NCBI GenBank assembly: GCA_002083985.1
Contig: MTER01000070.1
Coordinates: 744 to 7,579, forward strand
Reading direction: 5' to 3'
DNA: 6,836 bases
From: Candidatus Altarchaeales archaeon A3
Lineage (GTDB): Archaea; Altiarchaeota; Altiarchaeia; Altiarchaeales; Altiarchaeaceae
This document shows, piece by piece, positions 1-5,232 of this stretch. The number at the start of each line of letters is the position of its first letter. Position 1 is the stretch's first letter. The notes under the pieces were generated by a model, which saw only the letters and a list, made by a program, of their open reading frames with translations, was not told where the DNA came from and did not search any database. The position numbers and the translations under genes were made by a program.

Positions 1-138
1 ATATCTCAAATAGCAGATAGTCCTATAATAGCAGATAGTCCTATAATAGCAGATAGTCAAGTATTACTAAATTTAGGAATATGGAAAATAACAGTAAATG
101 ATACAAAAACCGTCATAATGCGCGTGTTTTATCTTTAG
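1..138 (+). CDS. C-terminal fragment of an unidentified protein with hexapeptide repeats
   Basis: Frame 1 is open from the window edge to a TAG at 136-138, giving 45 residues; the start lies outside the window. Its first part carries an 18-bp tandem repeat, which reads in this frame as a repeating six-residue unit (I-A-D-S-P-I, about 2.7 copies). The tail is VLLNLGIWKITVND followed by a short basic-hydrophobic end. A repeat whose period is a multiple of three fits a coding repeat. However, the stretch is short, two minus-strand frames are also open through the repeat, and I do not recognise the family. The target duplication of the MITE at 146 begins just 8 bp after the stop. It could be the end of a repeat-rich surface or beta-structured protein, or a decayed gene. 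Confidence 0.4.
   Translation: MSQIADSPIIADSPIIADSQVLLNLGIWKITVNDTKTVIMRVFYL
10..58. repeat. 18-bp tandem repeat, about 2.7 copies
   Basis: The unit ATAGCAGATAGTCCTATA occurs at 10-27 and 28-45, with a 13-nt partial third copy at 46-58. Copies are identical and directly adjacent with no spacers, so this is a simple tandem repeat and not a CRISPR array. In frame 1 it encodes the six-residue unit of the partial gene. Confidence 0.9.
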
Positions 139-145
139 GTATAAA

Positions 146-305
146 CATATTTCGTATCCTCTCAATAAAATAGGGCAAATTGAGTTTTGTGGCTTTACTT
201 TTCAGTAAAAAATGTTAAATTTTTATGTTTTACACTCGCTGTTGCTCGTATCTTTTAAAAACTTGAATTAAAATACCATAAAATTTTGAGAGGATGCCAT
301 ATTTC
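146..305 (+). mobile_element. MITE-like element, copy A, with 8-bp target duplication
   Basis: A 144-bp non-coding segment (154-297) is flanked by an exact 8-bp direct repeat, CATATTTC, at 146-153 and 298-305. Its ends are inverted: it begins GTATCCTCTCAA and its last 12 bases read inward GCATCCTCTCAA (one mismatch). The interior holds a core at 234-264 (ACTCGCTGTTGCTCG followed by TATCTTTTAAAAACTT). The same core, terminal repeats and general layout occur in reverse orientation at 4342-4489, there with a different 8-bp duplication. Short length, no coding capacity, terminal inverted repeats and target duplications are the hallmarks of a MITE moved by a transposase supplied in trans. It lies between the 3' ends of the fragment at 1-138 and the minus-strand gene at 388-1470. 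Confidence 0.82.
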
Positions 306-387
306 TAAAAATAGGCATAGTTACGGATTAAAATTTCTTTATTTCTGATTAATAATATTTGCAGGTGTATGAATTTTTCTAGAAATT

Positions 388-1470
388 TTAAAAATTTACT
401 TCTGATAAAAATTTATTGTAATTCTTCGCTTTTCTGTTTTTCCATGCTCCTTTGTGATAAACATAACTCGCGAGCAAAGGAAATGCTATTGTTGCCTCAC
501 AATAAACCATCTGTGTGTATTTATCATCAACCTTTCCCCATGAAAGTGCTTCCTTCAATGTTGAGCCGGACAAACCTCCATCCCTTTCATCTGCAACGGT
601 TATCTGAATTGCATATTTATGCATTTTCACTTCTTTATGGACAAATTCACTTAATATCTCCGCTGCAACCGTCATATCCTGGGCAAAATTTTTCGGAACT
701 CCTCCCCCAATCATAACTAATCCGGTTTCATTTGCATCAAGTTTAATCTTGGTCAGTTCAAGAAAGTCCTTTGCGCTGTCAATAGAGACCTTTTCATTAT
801 TTTTGCGCTTAAACTGATGCTCAATTAATCCGAATCCCGCACTGCAATCGGAGAAAGCAGGTACAAATATGGGGACGCCTTTTTTATAGCATTCCAATAC
901 AACCGAATTTTCAGCAGCTGGATACTGCTGTTTAAATTTATCCAGAAATTTTCCAATTTCAATTATAAACTCCCTGGAAGAATACGGCTTTGGTTTTAAT
1001 TCGTCGGCAATCTTTGCAATTGTCTCATCGCAAATTCGTAATTCTTCTTCATTAATATAAGTGTCATAAATTCTGTCAATGCTGTGTTTCCTTAACATTT
1101 CGTCATCAGTTAAAGGTGTTCCTACATAGTGTTTAAAACCAAGTGCTTCAAAGAAGTCCTGATCTACAATAATTGCTCCCGTAGAGACAATGGCATCAAC
1201 CATATTATGTTTAACCAAATCATAAACAATCTTTTTTAGTCCTGCACTGAAAAGCGAACCGGCCAGACAAAGTATGACTGAACAGTCCTTATCAGCAAGC
1301 ATCTTTTCATAAATTTTTGCAGCAGTCGCTAAATTTCTCGCCTGAAATGCCGCATTTTCAAATTCCTCAATGAGCGGCACGGCATTAAATTTTTCTATGT
1401 CAATATGTCTCAATTCCCTGTCAAGTATTTCCTTTCTTTCTTTTTCTGCGTTTTTTCCTTCAAACTTCAT
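388..1470 (-). CDS. deoxyhypusine synthase family protein (bacterial-type subgroup)
   Basis: This encodes a 360-residue protein of the NAD-dependent deoxyhypusine synthase family. Canonical members transfer the aminobutyl group of spermidine to a lysine of eIF5A, the first step of hypusine formation in the cytosol. Visible motifs are a SLFSAGLKK stretch after residue 70, VSTGA near 95-99, GGGVPKNF near 255-262, HKYAIQITVADERDG near 284-298, and SWGK at 310-313, whose lysine matches the catalytic lysine of the human enzyme. The ATG at 1470 precedes the conserved N-terminal block (HIDIEKFNAVPLIEEF). From memory the wording is closer to the DHS-like group found in many bacteria and as second copies in some archaea than to the human or canonical archaeal enzyme (TAQEFDGS...EAVSWGK). 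Family assignment is near certain. The substrate is not: eIF5A or a polyamine, as proposed for some DHS-like enzymes. It is divergent from rpl30. Confidence 0.9.
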   Translation of the reverse strand: MKFEGKNAEKERKEILDRELRHIDIEKFNAVPLIEEFENAAFQARNLATAAKIYEKMLADKDCSVILCLAGSLFSAGLKKIVYDLVKHNMVDAIVSTGAIIVDQDFFEALGFKHYVGTPLTDDEMLRKHSIDRIYDTYINEEELRICDETIAKIADELKPKPYSSREFIIEIGKFLDKFKQQYPAAENSVVLECYKKGVPIFVPAFSDCSAGFGLIEHQFKRKNNEKVSIDSAKDFLELTKIKLDANETGLVMIGGGVPKNFAQDMTVAAEILSEFVHKEVKMHKYAIQITVADERDGGLSGSTLKEALSWGKVDDKYTQMVYCEATIAFPLLASYVYHKGAWKNRKAKNYNKFLSEVNF

Positions 1471-1498
1471 TTTATTACATTATTAAAATTTATTATCG

Positions 1499-1507
1499 TA
1501 TTTAAAA
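1499..1507 (-). promoter_or_regulatory. TATA-like box for the deoxyhypusine synthase gene
   Basis: On the minus strand TTTTAAATA lies 29-37 nt before the ATG at 1470, the spacing expected for an archaeal promoter giving a very short or absent leader. No Shine-Dalgarno motif is seen before the ATG. The surroundings are so AT-rich that the exact box is uncertain. Confidence 0.35.
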
Positions 1508-1510
1508 TTT

Positions 1511-1536
1511 ATTGGTATATTTTATTGGTATATTTA
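1511..1536. repeat. 13-bp direct tandem repeat in the divergent promoter region
   Basis: ATTGGTATATTTT (1511-1523) is followed immediately by ATTGGTATATTTA (1524-1536), differing at one base. The pair lies 40-66 bp upstream of the minus-strand ATG at 1470 and about 120 bp upstream of rpl30. It could be a tandem regulator site or a simple local duplication. Confidence 0.6.
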
Positions 1537-1620
1537 AATTTTGTTATGTTGTTTAAATTTTGCAAAATTAGTTATGAAATATTTATTTATGTATTACAAA
1601 TTTATATGATAATAAAGGAA

Positions 1621-1629
1621 ATATAAAAT
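1621..1629 (+). promoter_or_regulatory. TATA box of rpl30
   Basis: ATATAAAAT lies 25-33 nt before the ATG at 1654, the spacing of an archaeal TATA box to a start site at or very near the start codon. It is preceded by AAAGGAA, a purine-rich stretch that could contribute a BRE. No Shine-Dalgarno motif is seen before the ATG, which fits leaderless or near-leaderless translation. Confidence 0.5.
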
Positions 1630-1653
1630 AAAAGAAAAACAAAAATTACCAAA

Positions 1654-2148
1654 ATGAAGATTGCTGTTGTAAGAGTAAGAGGAACTATAAATGTAGATGG
1701 GAGGATAAAGACCACACTTGATTTACTTAAAATAAAATACAAAAACAATTGTAATGTTGTTGAACTGGATGACACCTATAAAGGAATGATAAATAAAGTT
1801 AATAGTTATGTAACTTATGGACCTATAGATAAAGAAACATTTAAAGCGATGCTATTAAGCAGGGGGGAAATTTTATCCCAGAATGAAAAAAAAGATACAA
1901 GGGTTGAAAAAATTAATGATGAAACAATAAAGTCACTTAATCCGAAATTTAATTCCGTTGACGAATTTGTCGGTGCATTTTTTGAAAACAAAGCAAAATT
2001 AAGCGACATAAATTTTAAATTGCCATTTCGGTTGACACCTCCGACAAAGGGGTTTGAAAGAAAAGGAATAAAGATTCCTTATACTCAGGGCGGTGCTCTT
2101 GGAAACAGAAAAATAGCAATTAATGATTTGTTAAAAAGAATGATATAA
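1654..2148 (+). CDS. rpl30: large ribosomal subunit protein uL30
   Basis: This encodes a 164-residue uL30 of the long archaeal/eukaryotic type; bacterial L30 is about 60 residues. The N-terminal strand MKIAVVRVRGTINVDGRI and the segment VNSYVTYGPID are typical of the rRNA-binding core. The later basic tail, with FRLTPPTKGFERKG near 125-138, matches the archaeal ending. The ATG at 1654 is chosen because the conserved first strand starts directly at it and a TATA box sits about 29 nt upstream. It is the first gene of the rpl30-rpl15-secY run. The usual upstream neighbour rps5 is replaced by a divergent deoxyhypusine synthase family gene, so this transcript probably starts here. Identification is secure. 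Confidence 0.96.
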   Translation: MKIAVVRVRGTINVDGRIKTTLDLLKIKYKNNCNVVELDDTYKGMINKVNSYVTYGPIDKETFKAMLLSRGEILSQNEKKDTRVEKINDETIKSLNPKFNSVDEFVGAFFENKAKLSDINFKLPFRLTPPTKGFERKGIKIPYTQGGALGNRKIAINDLLKRMI

Positions 2149-2222
2149 GATAGGTAAATTTATATTTTATAAAATTTAAAAATTTATTATTTAAATACTT
2201 ATTAAAATAAATTCACTTCGTT

Positions 2223-2232
2223 CATATATTTT
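2223..2232 (+). promoter_or_regulatory. possible internal TATA box before rpl15
   Basis: CATATATTTT lies 23-32 nt upstream of the rpl15 ATG at 2255, inside an unusually long (106-bp) gap for a ribosomal operon. The ATG follows TTATTTAAAA with no Shine-Dalgarno motif, the same context as hisA at 6234. A second promoter driving rpl15-secY is plausible. The whole gap is AT-rich, so the match could be chance. Confidence 0.4.
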
Positions 2233-2254
2233 CAAATAATTTACTTATTTAAAA

Positions 2255-2767
2255 ATGGCTGTTAAAGATAAAAAAAACAGAAAATTAAGAGGTTCAAAAC
2301 ACTGCGGATGGGGAATTCAGAAGCATAGAGGAAAAGGAAGTCAGGGCGGTGCAGGAAATGCCGGATGGTACAAACAAAAGTGGTGTAAATATTCCAAATA
2401 CTTTAAAGACATGCACGGGAGTCATGGATTTACCAGACACTCTTCCGATAACGAAATCATAGCAATAAATATCGGAGATATTGAGAGAAATCTGGAAAAT
2501 TTTGTTAATGAAGGAAAAATAAGATTAGATAATGGGACATATTATTTAAATCTTGCAGCAATCGGATACGACAAATTACTGGGAAACGGAAAAATTTCCC
2601 ATAAATTCGTAATAGAGACCAATTCGCTTTCGGAAAAGGCAAAGGAAAAGATTGAAAGTATAGGGGGAACAATAAAAGAAACAAAGGACAATGTGAATAA
2701 TGCAGATATAAATAATACAAACGAAAACAAAATAAATACAACTGAAAAAGACATTGCCGAAAAATAA
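2255..2767 (+). CDS. rpl15: large ribosomal subunit protein uL15
   Basis: This encodes a 170-residue archaeal-type uL15. The basic, glycine-rich N-terminus (residues 8-44, with LRGSKHCGWG, KHRGKGSQGGAGNAG and KQKW) is the extended tail that threads into 23S rRNA. The globular part carries the conserved KLLGNG turn near 107-112 and the SEKAKEKIESIGG helix near 126-138. About 30 residues rich in Asn, Lys, Glu and Thr follow (142-170); these are probably a flexible extension, since archaeal uL15 usually ends near the KIESIGG helix. It is followed by secY after only 13 nt, so the two are almost certainly co-transcribed. Ribosomal identity is secure; the role of the tail is unknown. Confidence 0.95.
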   Translation: MAVKDKKNRKLRGSKHCGWGIQKHRGKGSQGGAGNAGWYKQKWCKYSKYFKDMHGSHGFTRHSSDNEIIAINIGDIERNLENFVNEGKIRLDNGTYYLNLAAIGYDKLLGNGKISHKFVIETNSLSEKAKEKIESIGGTIKETKDNVNNADINNTNENKINTTEKDIAEK

Positions 2768-2780
2768 AAATTCTTAAAAG

Positions 2781-4178
2781 ATGAAACTTGAATTTATTAG
2801 ACCTTTTTTAAAATATATTCCGGAAGTAAAAAAGCCATCCCGTGCATTGCCCTTGAAAGAAAAGGTGTTATGGGTAGCACTGGTATTAGGTATATTTTTT
2901 GTTCTGGGAGTTATTTACCCCCTTGGAATTACTGAGACAGAACTAAATAAATCAGGATTTGAACTGATGCAGATTGTCTTTGCGAGTCAAATTGGATCAC
3001 TCATAACTGTTGGTATAGGTCCTATTGTTGTTGCTTCAATTATGCTTCAGCTATTAGTCGGAACAGGAGCACTTGAACTGGACTTAACAAGAAATGAAGA
3101 CAAGGCATTATTTCAGGGGGCCCAAAAGATTTTGGTAGTAATATTTGCATTGCTTGAATCAGCGGCGATGTGTGCTGCATTTCAGTTAGGCGGGAATATG
3201 TACTGGATAGTTGTATTACAGGTCGCTATGGGAAGTATAATTTTAATGTTTCTCGATGAAATTATATCAAAATACGGTATTGGTTCAGGAATTGGTTTGT
3301 TTATTGCTGGAGGAGTTTCACAAACGATAATAACTGCCAGTATAAATCCGATGCAAATGGCAGGAGCGGTCGGAATTTATGCAGGAGCAATTCCGAACTT
3401 TATAAGTAAATTAGTTGCCGGACATTTTGACATATTTTTGCTTTTTCCAATTGTAGCAACACTTTTTATATTTCTGGTTGTGGTTTATGGAGAATCAATG
3501 CGACTTGAAATACCTCTTGCTTACGGAACACTCAGGGGAATAAGCGCCCGTTATCCGATAAAATTTTTCTATGTCTCAAATATTCCTGTAATATTAGCTG
3601 CTGCGCTTATACAGTCGCTTCAGTTAATTCCTTCAATATTTGGCATTCATGCCGGAATGAGTTATCAGGAGATGAATATCTTGCAACAAGGGGTCTATAC
3701 CTTATTTTCCTATATTACAACAGGTTACGGAAATTCCAACAACATATACGGAATACTTAATCCATCTTCAATATATCAGTTAGGGGATATTACGGTTATA
3801 ATTCACATGCTCATCTATGGCACATTTTTCCTTGCATTGTGTGTGCTTTTCGGAAAATTTTGGGCTGCAACAACAAACATTGGCCCGGAAAAAGTTGCAC
3901 AGCAAATCCACCAGGGCGGGATGCAAATCCCAGGATTCAGACGAGATATAAGAGTCATACAACATGTGCTTGAAAGATACATTCCCCAGATGGTTGTAAT
4001 AAGTTCTGTTGCAGTAGGAGTACTTGCATTATTTGCCGATTTCCTCGGTGTTTTCGGAAGCGGAACCGGAATTTTGCTAACTGTCGGAATATTATTCAGA
4101 ATGTATGAACAACTTCAAAAAGAAGAAATGGGAAGTATGCCTATGTGGTTCAGAGGATTATTCGGAAAACAAAGATAA
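2781..4178 (+). CDS. secY: protein translocase channel subunit SecY
   Basis: This encodes a 465-residue archaeal SecY (Sec61 alpha homologue), the pore of the Sec translocon in the cell membrane. Ten membrane segments can be placed roughly at 28-48, 75-95, 115-136, 141-160, 168-188, 216-236, 262-283, 337-358, 402-423 and 428-445. The plug region lies around 55-72. Family signatures are GIGSGIGLFIAGG (166-178), ARYPIKFFYVSNIPVIL (256-272) and the ribosome-contacting cytosolic loop GMQIPGFRRD (380-389) with its conserved arginine pair. Length is normal. It follows uL15 by 13 nt, the conserved spc-cluster order. The adk gene that often follows in archaea is absent; a repeat-rich non-coding stretch follows instead. 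SecE and SecG/Sec61-beta genes are not in the window. Confidence 0.97.
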   Translation: MKLEFIRPFLKYIPEVKKPSRALPLKEKVLWVALVLGIFFVLGVIYPLGITETELNKSGFELMQIVFASQIGSLITVGIGPIVVASIMLQLLVGTGALELDLTRNEDKALFQGAQKILVVIFALLESAAMCAAFQLGGNMYWIVVLQVAMGSIILMFLDEIISKYGIGSGIGLFIAGGVSQTIITASINPMQMAGAVGIYAGAIPNFISKLVAGHFDIFLLFPIVATLFIFLVVVYGESMRLEIPLAYGTLRGISARYPIKFFYVSNIPVILAAALIQSLQLIPSIFGIHAGMSYQEMNILQQGVYTLFSYITTGYGNSNNIYGILNPSSIYQLGDITVIIHMLIYGTFFLALCVLFGKFWAATTNIGPEKVAQQIHQGGMQIPGFRRDIRVIQHVLERYIPQMVVISSVAVGVLALFADFLGVFGSGTGILLTVGILFRMYEQLQKEEMGSMPMWFRGLFGKQR

Positions 4179-4210
4179 ACATAATTTTTATTTTAAATTT
4201 TAGTACCACT

Positions 4211-4227
4211 AAAAACTGCAGGTTTTT
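4211..4227 (+). other. small hairpin downstream of secY
   Basis: AAAAAC at 4211-4216 pairs with GTTTTT at 4222-4227 around a 5-nt loop. It lies 33 nt after the secY stop and ends in a T run, so it could contribute to 3'-end formation. The stem is short and AT-rich, so support is modest. Confidence 0.35.
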
Positions 4228-4231
4228 AATC

Positions 4232-4256
4232 TTTAAAAATCTATTGGATTTTTAAA
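4232..4256 (+). terminator. 10-bp perfect hairpin downstream of secY
   Basis: TTTAAAAATC (4232-4241) pairs perfectly with GATTTTTAAA (4247-4256) around the loop TATTG. Its position about 50 nt after the secY stop, with T-rich arms, suggests transcript 3'-end formation or stabilisation. Archaeal termination relies mainly on oligo-T tracts, so the role is inferred; the structure itself is certain. Confidence 0.45.
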
Positions 4257-4333
4257 TTACCTGTGAAAAATTTAAAAAAGTCAAAAAATTTACCCTTAAT
4301 TTTTTAGGTAGCTGAATAGTTTCAAATTTTAAA

Positions 4334-4497
4334 TAAATTTCATATCTCCTCAAAATTTCGAGATATTTTAAAAACTTCGAGTTTTTAAAAGATACGAGCA
4401 ACAGCGAGTGTAAAATATAAAAATTTAGTATTTTTCACCCAAAAAATAGAACAATATAATTTAATTACTCTATTTTATTGAGGGGATACTAAATTTC
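4334..4497 (-). mobile_element. MITE-like element, copy B, inverted, with 8-bp target duplication
   Basis: A 148-bp segment (4342-4489) is flanked by exact direct repeats TAAATTTC at 4334-4341 and 4490-4497. Read on the minus strand it starts GTATCCCCTCAATAAAATAG, closely matching the start of copy A at 154. It also shares the AAATTTTTAT...TTTTACACTCG stretch and the 31-nt core (4379-4409, 30 of 31 identical to copy A). The ends are imperfect inverted repeats (ATATCTCCTCAA and GTATCCCCTCAA). Unlike copy A it contains an 11-bp perfect hairpin with a 3-nt loop (arms 4366-4376 and 4380-4390). The duplicated target differs from that of copy A, so the two copies inserted independently. No coding capacity is seen. 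Confidence 0.83.
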
Positions 4498-4503
4498 ATT
4501 AGG

Positions 4504-4533
4504 TGTTCTGTGATGAAATGTTCTATGATGAAA
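4504..4533 (+). repeat. 15-bp tandem duplication covering the C box
   Basis: TGTTCTGTGATGAAA (4504-4518) is followed directly by TGTTCTATGATGAAA (4519-4533), one base different. Each copy contains a valid C-box sequence (GTGATGA at 4510, ATGATGA at 4525). The downstream copy is the one placed correctly for the terminal stem and guide; the upstream copy looks like a spare. Confidence 0.85.
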
Positions 4534-4579
4534 CCGTCCCAGTCTGAGCTGTGATGATAAGGGTAGCTCCTGAGAACAT
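4518..4579 (+). ncRNA. archaeal box C/D sRNA guiding 23S rRNA 2'-O-methylation
   Basis: All elements of a dual-guide C/D sRNA occur in order. These are C box ATGATGA (4525-4531), 12-nt guide AACCGTCCCAGT (4532-4543), D' box CTGA (4544-4547), a 3-nt spacer, C' box GTGATGA (4551-4557), 12-nt guide TAAGGGTAGCTC (4558-4569) and D box CTGA (4570-4573). ATGTTC (4518-4523) pairs perfectly with GAACAT (4574-4579), leaving the 3-nt bulge TAT before GATGA; this is exactly the kink-turn bound by L7Ae. By recalled rRNA sequence, the D' guide pairs with ACUGGGGCGGU of the 23S P loop (one G-U pair), and the fifth-base rule selects the G equivalent to E. coli G2251. The D guide pairs with AGCUACCC(U) and would select the residue equivalent to about U2438. 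The RNA would work with L7Ae, Nop5 and fibrillarin, none of which are in the window. Targets need checking against the organism's own rRNA. Confidence 0.93.
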
Positions 4580-4580
4580 G

Positions 4581-4588
4581 TTATTTTT
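4581..4588 (+). terminator. T-rich stretch after the sRNA
   Basis: TTATTTTTG starts 2 nt after the terminal stem of the C/D sRNA and could be the oligo-T signal ending its transcript. It is short, and the region is T-rich throughout. Confidence 0.3.
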
Positions 4589-4599
4589 GAAAAGAATAG

Positions 4600-4712
4600 A
4601 GTTTGGTGAAATGTTAGTGCATTCTATAAAATTTATAAAATGAAAAGAAAAATGCTCATATTTTTGAGTGTGTGATCAACTCGCTGTTGCTAGGATATTT
4701 TAAAAACTTATA
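4600..4712 (+). mobile_element. decayed relative of the MITE family (no ends)
   Basis: Positions 4679-4709 match the 31-nt core of copy A at 28 of 31 positions (ACTCGCTGTTGCT, then TTTTAAAAACTT), in the same orientation as copy A. Upstream, AATAGAGT near 4600 resembles a stretch just inside the end of copy B. No terminal repeats or target duplication are recognisable, so this is best read as an old, eroded or partial copy. Its boundaries are approximate. Confidence 0.5.
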
Positions 4713-4777
4713 ATGTTTATGGCAGGCATATTACGGGAAAGTGACAAAATTTTAATTATTGTTCCTAATTGTTAACT

Positions 4778-5000
4778 CTGCAACGTAGGGTGTTCAATTT
4801 GTATAAAAATCTGTAAAAAAGTTATTTCCATTTTTCTTGTTTTATTTTTTATAGAAATTGAAAAAATCACCCGCATTTCAACATTTTCAAATATTGGAAC
4901 AGCATTATTGAAGAAACGAGAGAAAAGTATTTTAAAGTCAAAAAATGGAAAGAATAATAATTTGAAATACCCCTCATATTGAACAGCCCACCTGCAACGT
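4778..5000. mobile_element. second small element with inverted ends and 9-bp target duplication
   Basis: CTGCAACGT occurs as an exact direct repeat at 4778-4786 and 4992-5000. Just inside lie inverted ends: GGGTGTTCAAT (4788-4798) and, read inward on the other strand, GGGCTGTTCAAT (4989-4978), one inserted base apart. A second inverted pair, TTTCCATTTTT (4825-4835) and its complement (4941-4951), sits at matching distances from each end, so the terminal repeats are about 48 bp and imperfect. The 205-bp body (4787-4991) resembles neither the other MITE family nor any gene I know. A plus-strand frame is open from 4776 to the TGA at 4979-4981, and one minus-strand frame is also open across most of it. 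Neither reads as a recognisable transposase. It is probably a MITE or an internally deleted insertion sequence. Confidence 0.7.
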
Positions 5001-5088
5001 CACATTCGACAAAGTGTGCATGGTTAGTTTGTGATATTTAACGTGTTCAGAGCAAATTCTCACGTAAAATCTAATTTATGCAAACTTG

Positions 5089-5232
5089 ACAGGTTGTAAG
5101 AAAACTAAAATTTTTAGACCTCTTGTATATCATAATAATATATCTACATAAATTCCACCTTTAAAAATTGTAAAAATTTGCCTTTTTATATATTGTTACA
5201 ATAGCAAAGGTTTATTTTTGGTTACAACCTGT
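5089..5232. repeat. 144-bp segment bounded by 11-bp perfect inverted repeats
   Basis: ACAGGTTGTAA (5089-5099) is the exact reverse complement of TTACAACCTGT (5222-5232). Similarity continues weakly inward (AAAA and AAA blocks) and outward (CTTG versus CTCA). The interior contains the palindrome ATTGTTACAAT and AT-rich sequence. No convincing target duplication flanks it, so it may be an older mobile element, a structured transcript, or part of the arsA 3' region, whose stop is 30 bp away. Confidence 0.5.

Noticed and set aside
10..58. Short direct repeats that could suggest a CRISPR array
   Set aside because: Copies are adjacent with no spacers, the unit is only 18 bp, and the period is in frame with an open reading frame.
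369..716. Plus-strand frame of 115 codons
   Set aside because: Antisense to the 3' end of the clearly conserved deoxyhypusine synthase family gene, with no recognisable motif.
1405..1626. Plus-strand frame of 73 codons, Phe/Ile/Tyr-rich
   Set aside because: It overlaps the start of the minus-strand deoxyhypusine synthase family gene and its promoter; its composition is what AT-rich non-coding DNA gives.
2208..2240. CACTTCGTTCATATATTTT before rpl15 resembling the MITE core
   Set aside because: The likeness is a few bases only, with no ends or duplication; it is more likely the rpl15 promoter region.
4776..4981. Open frame across the 205-bp element as a possible small gene
   Set aside because: It has no ATG near its start, frames on both strands are open, and its translation matches nothing I recognise; it is kept only as a possible transposase remnant.
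5001..5088. CACA...TGTG hairpin after the 205-bp element
   Set aside because: Only four base pairs with a long loop; not above chance, and no RNA family features are visible.
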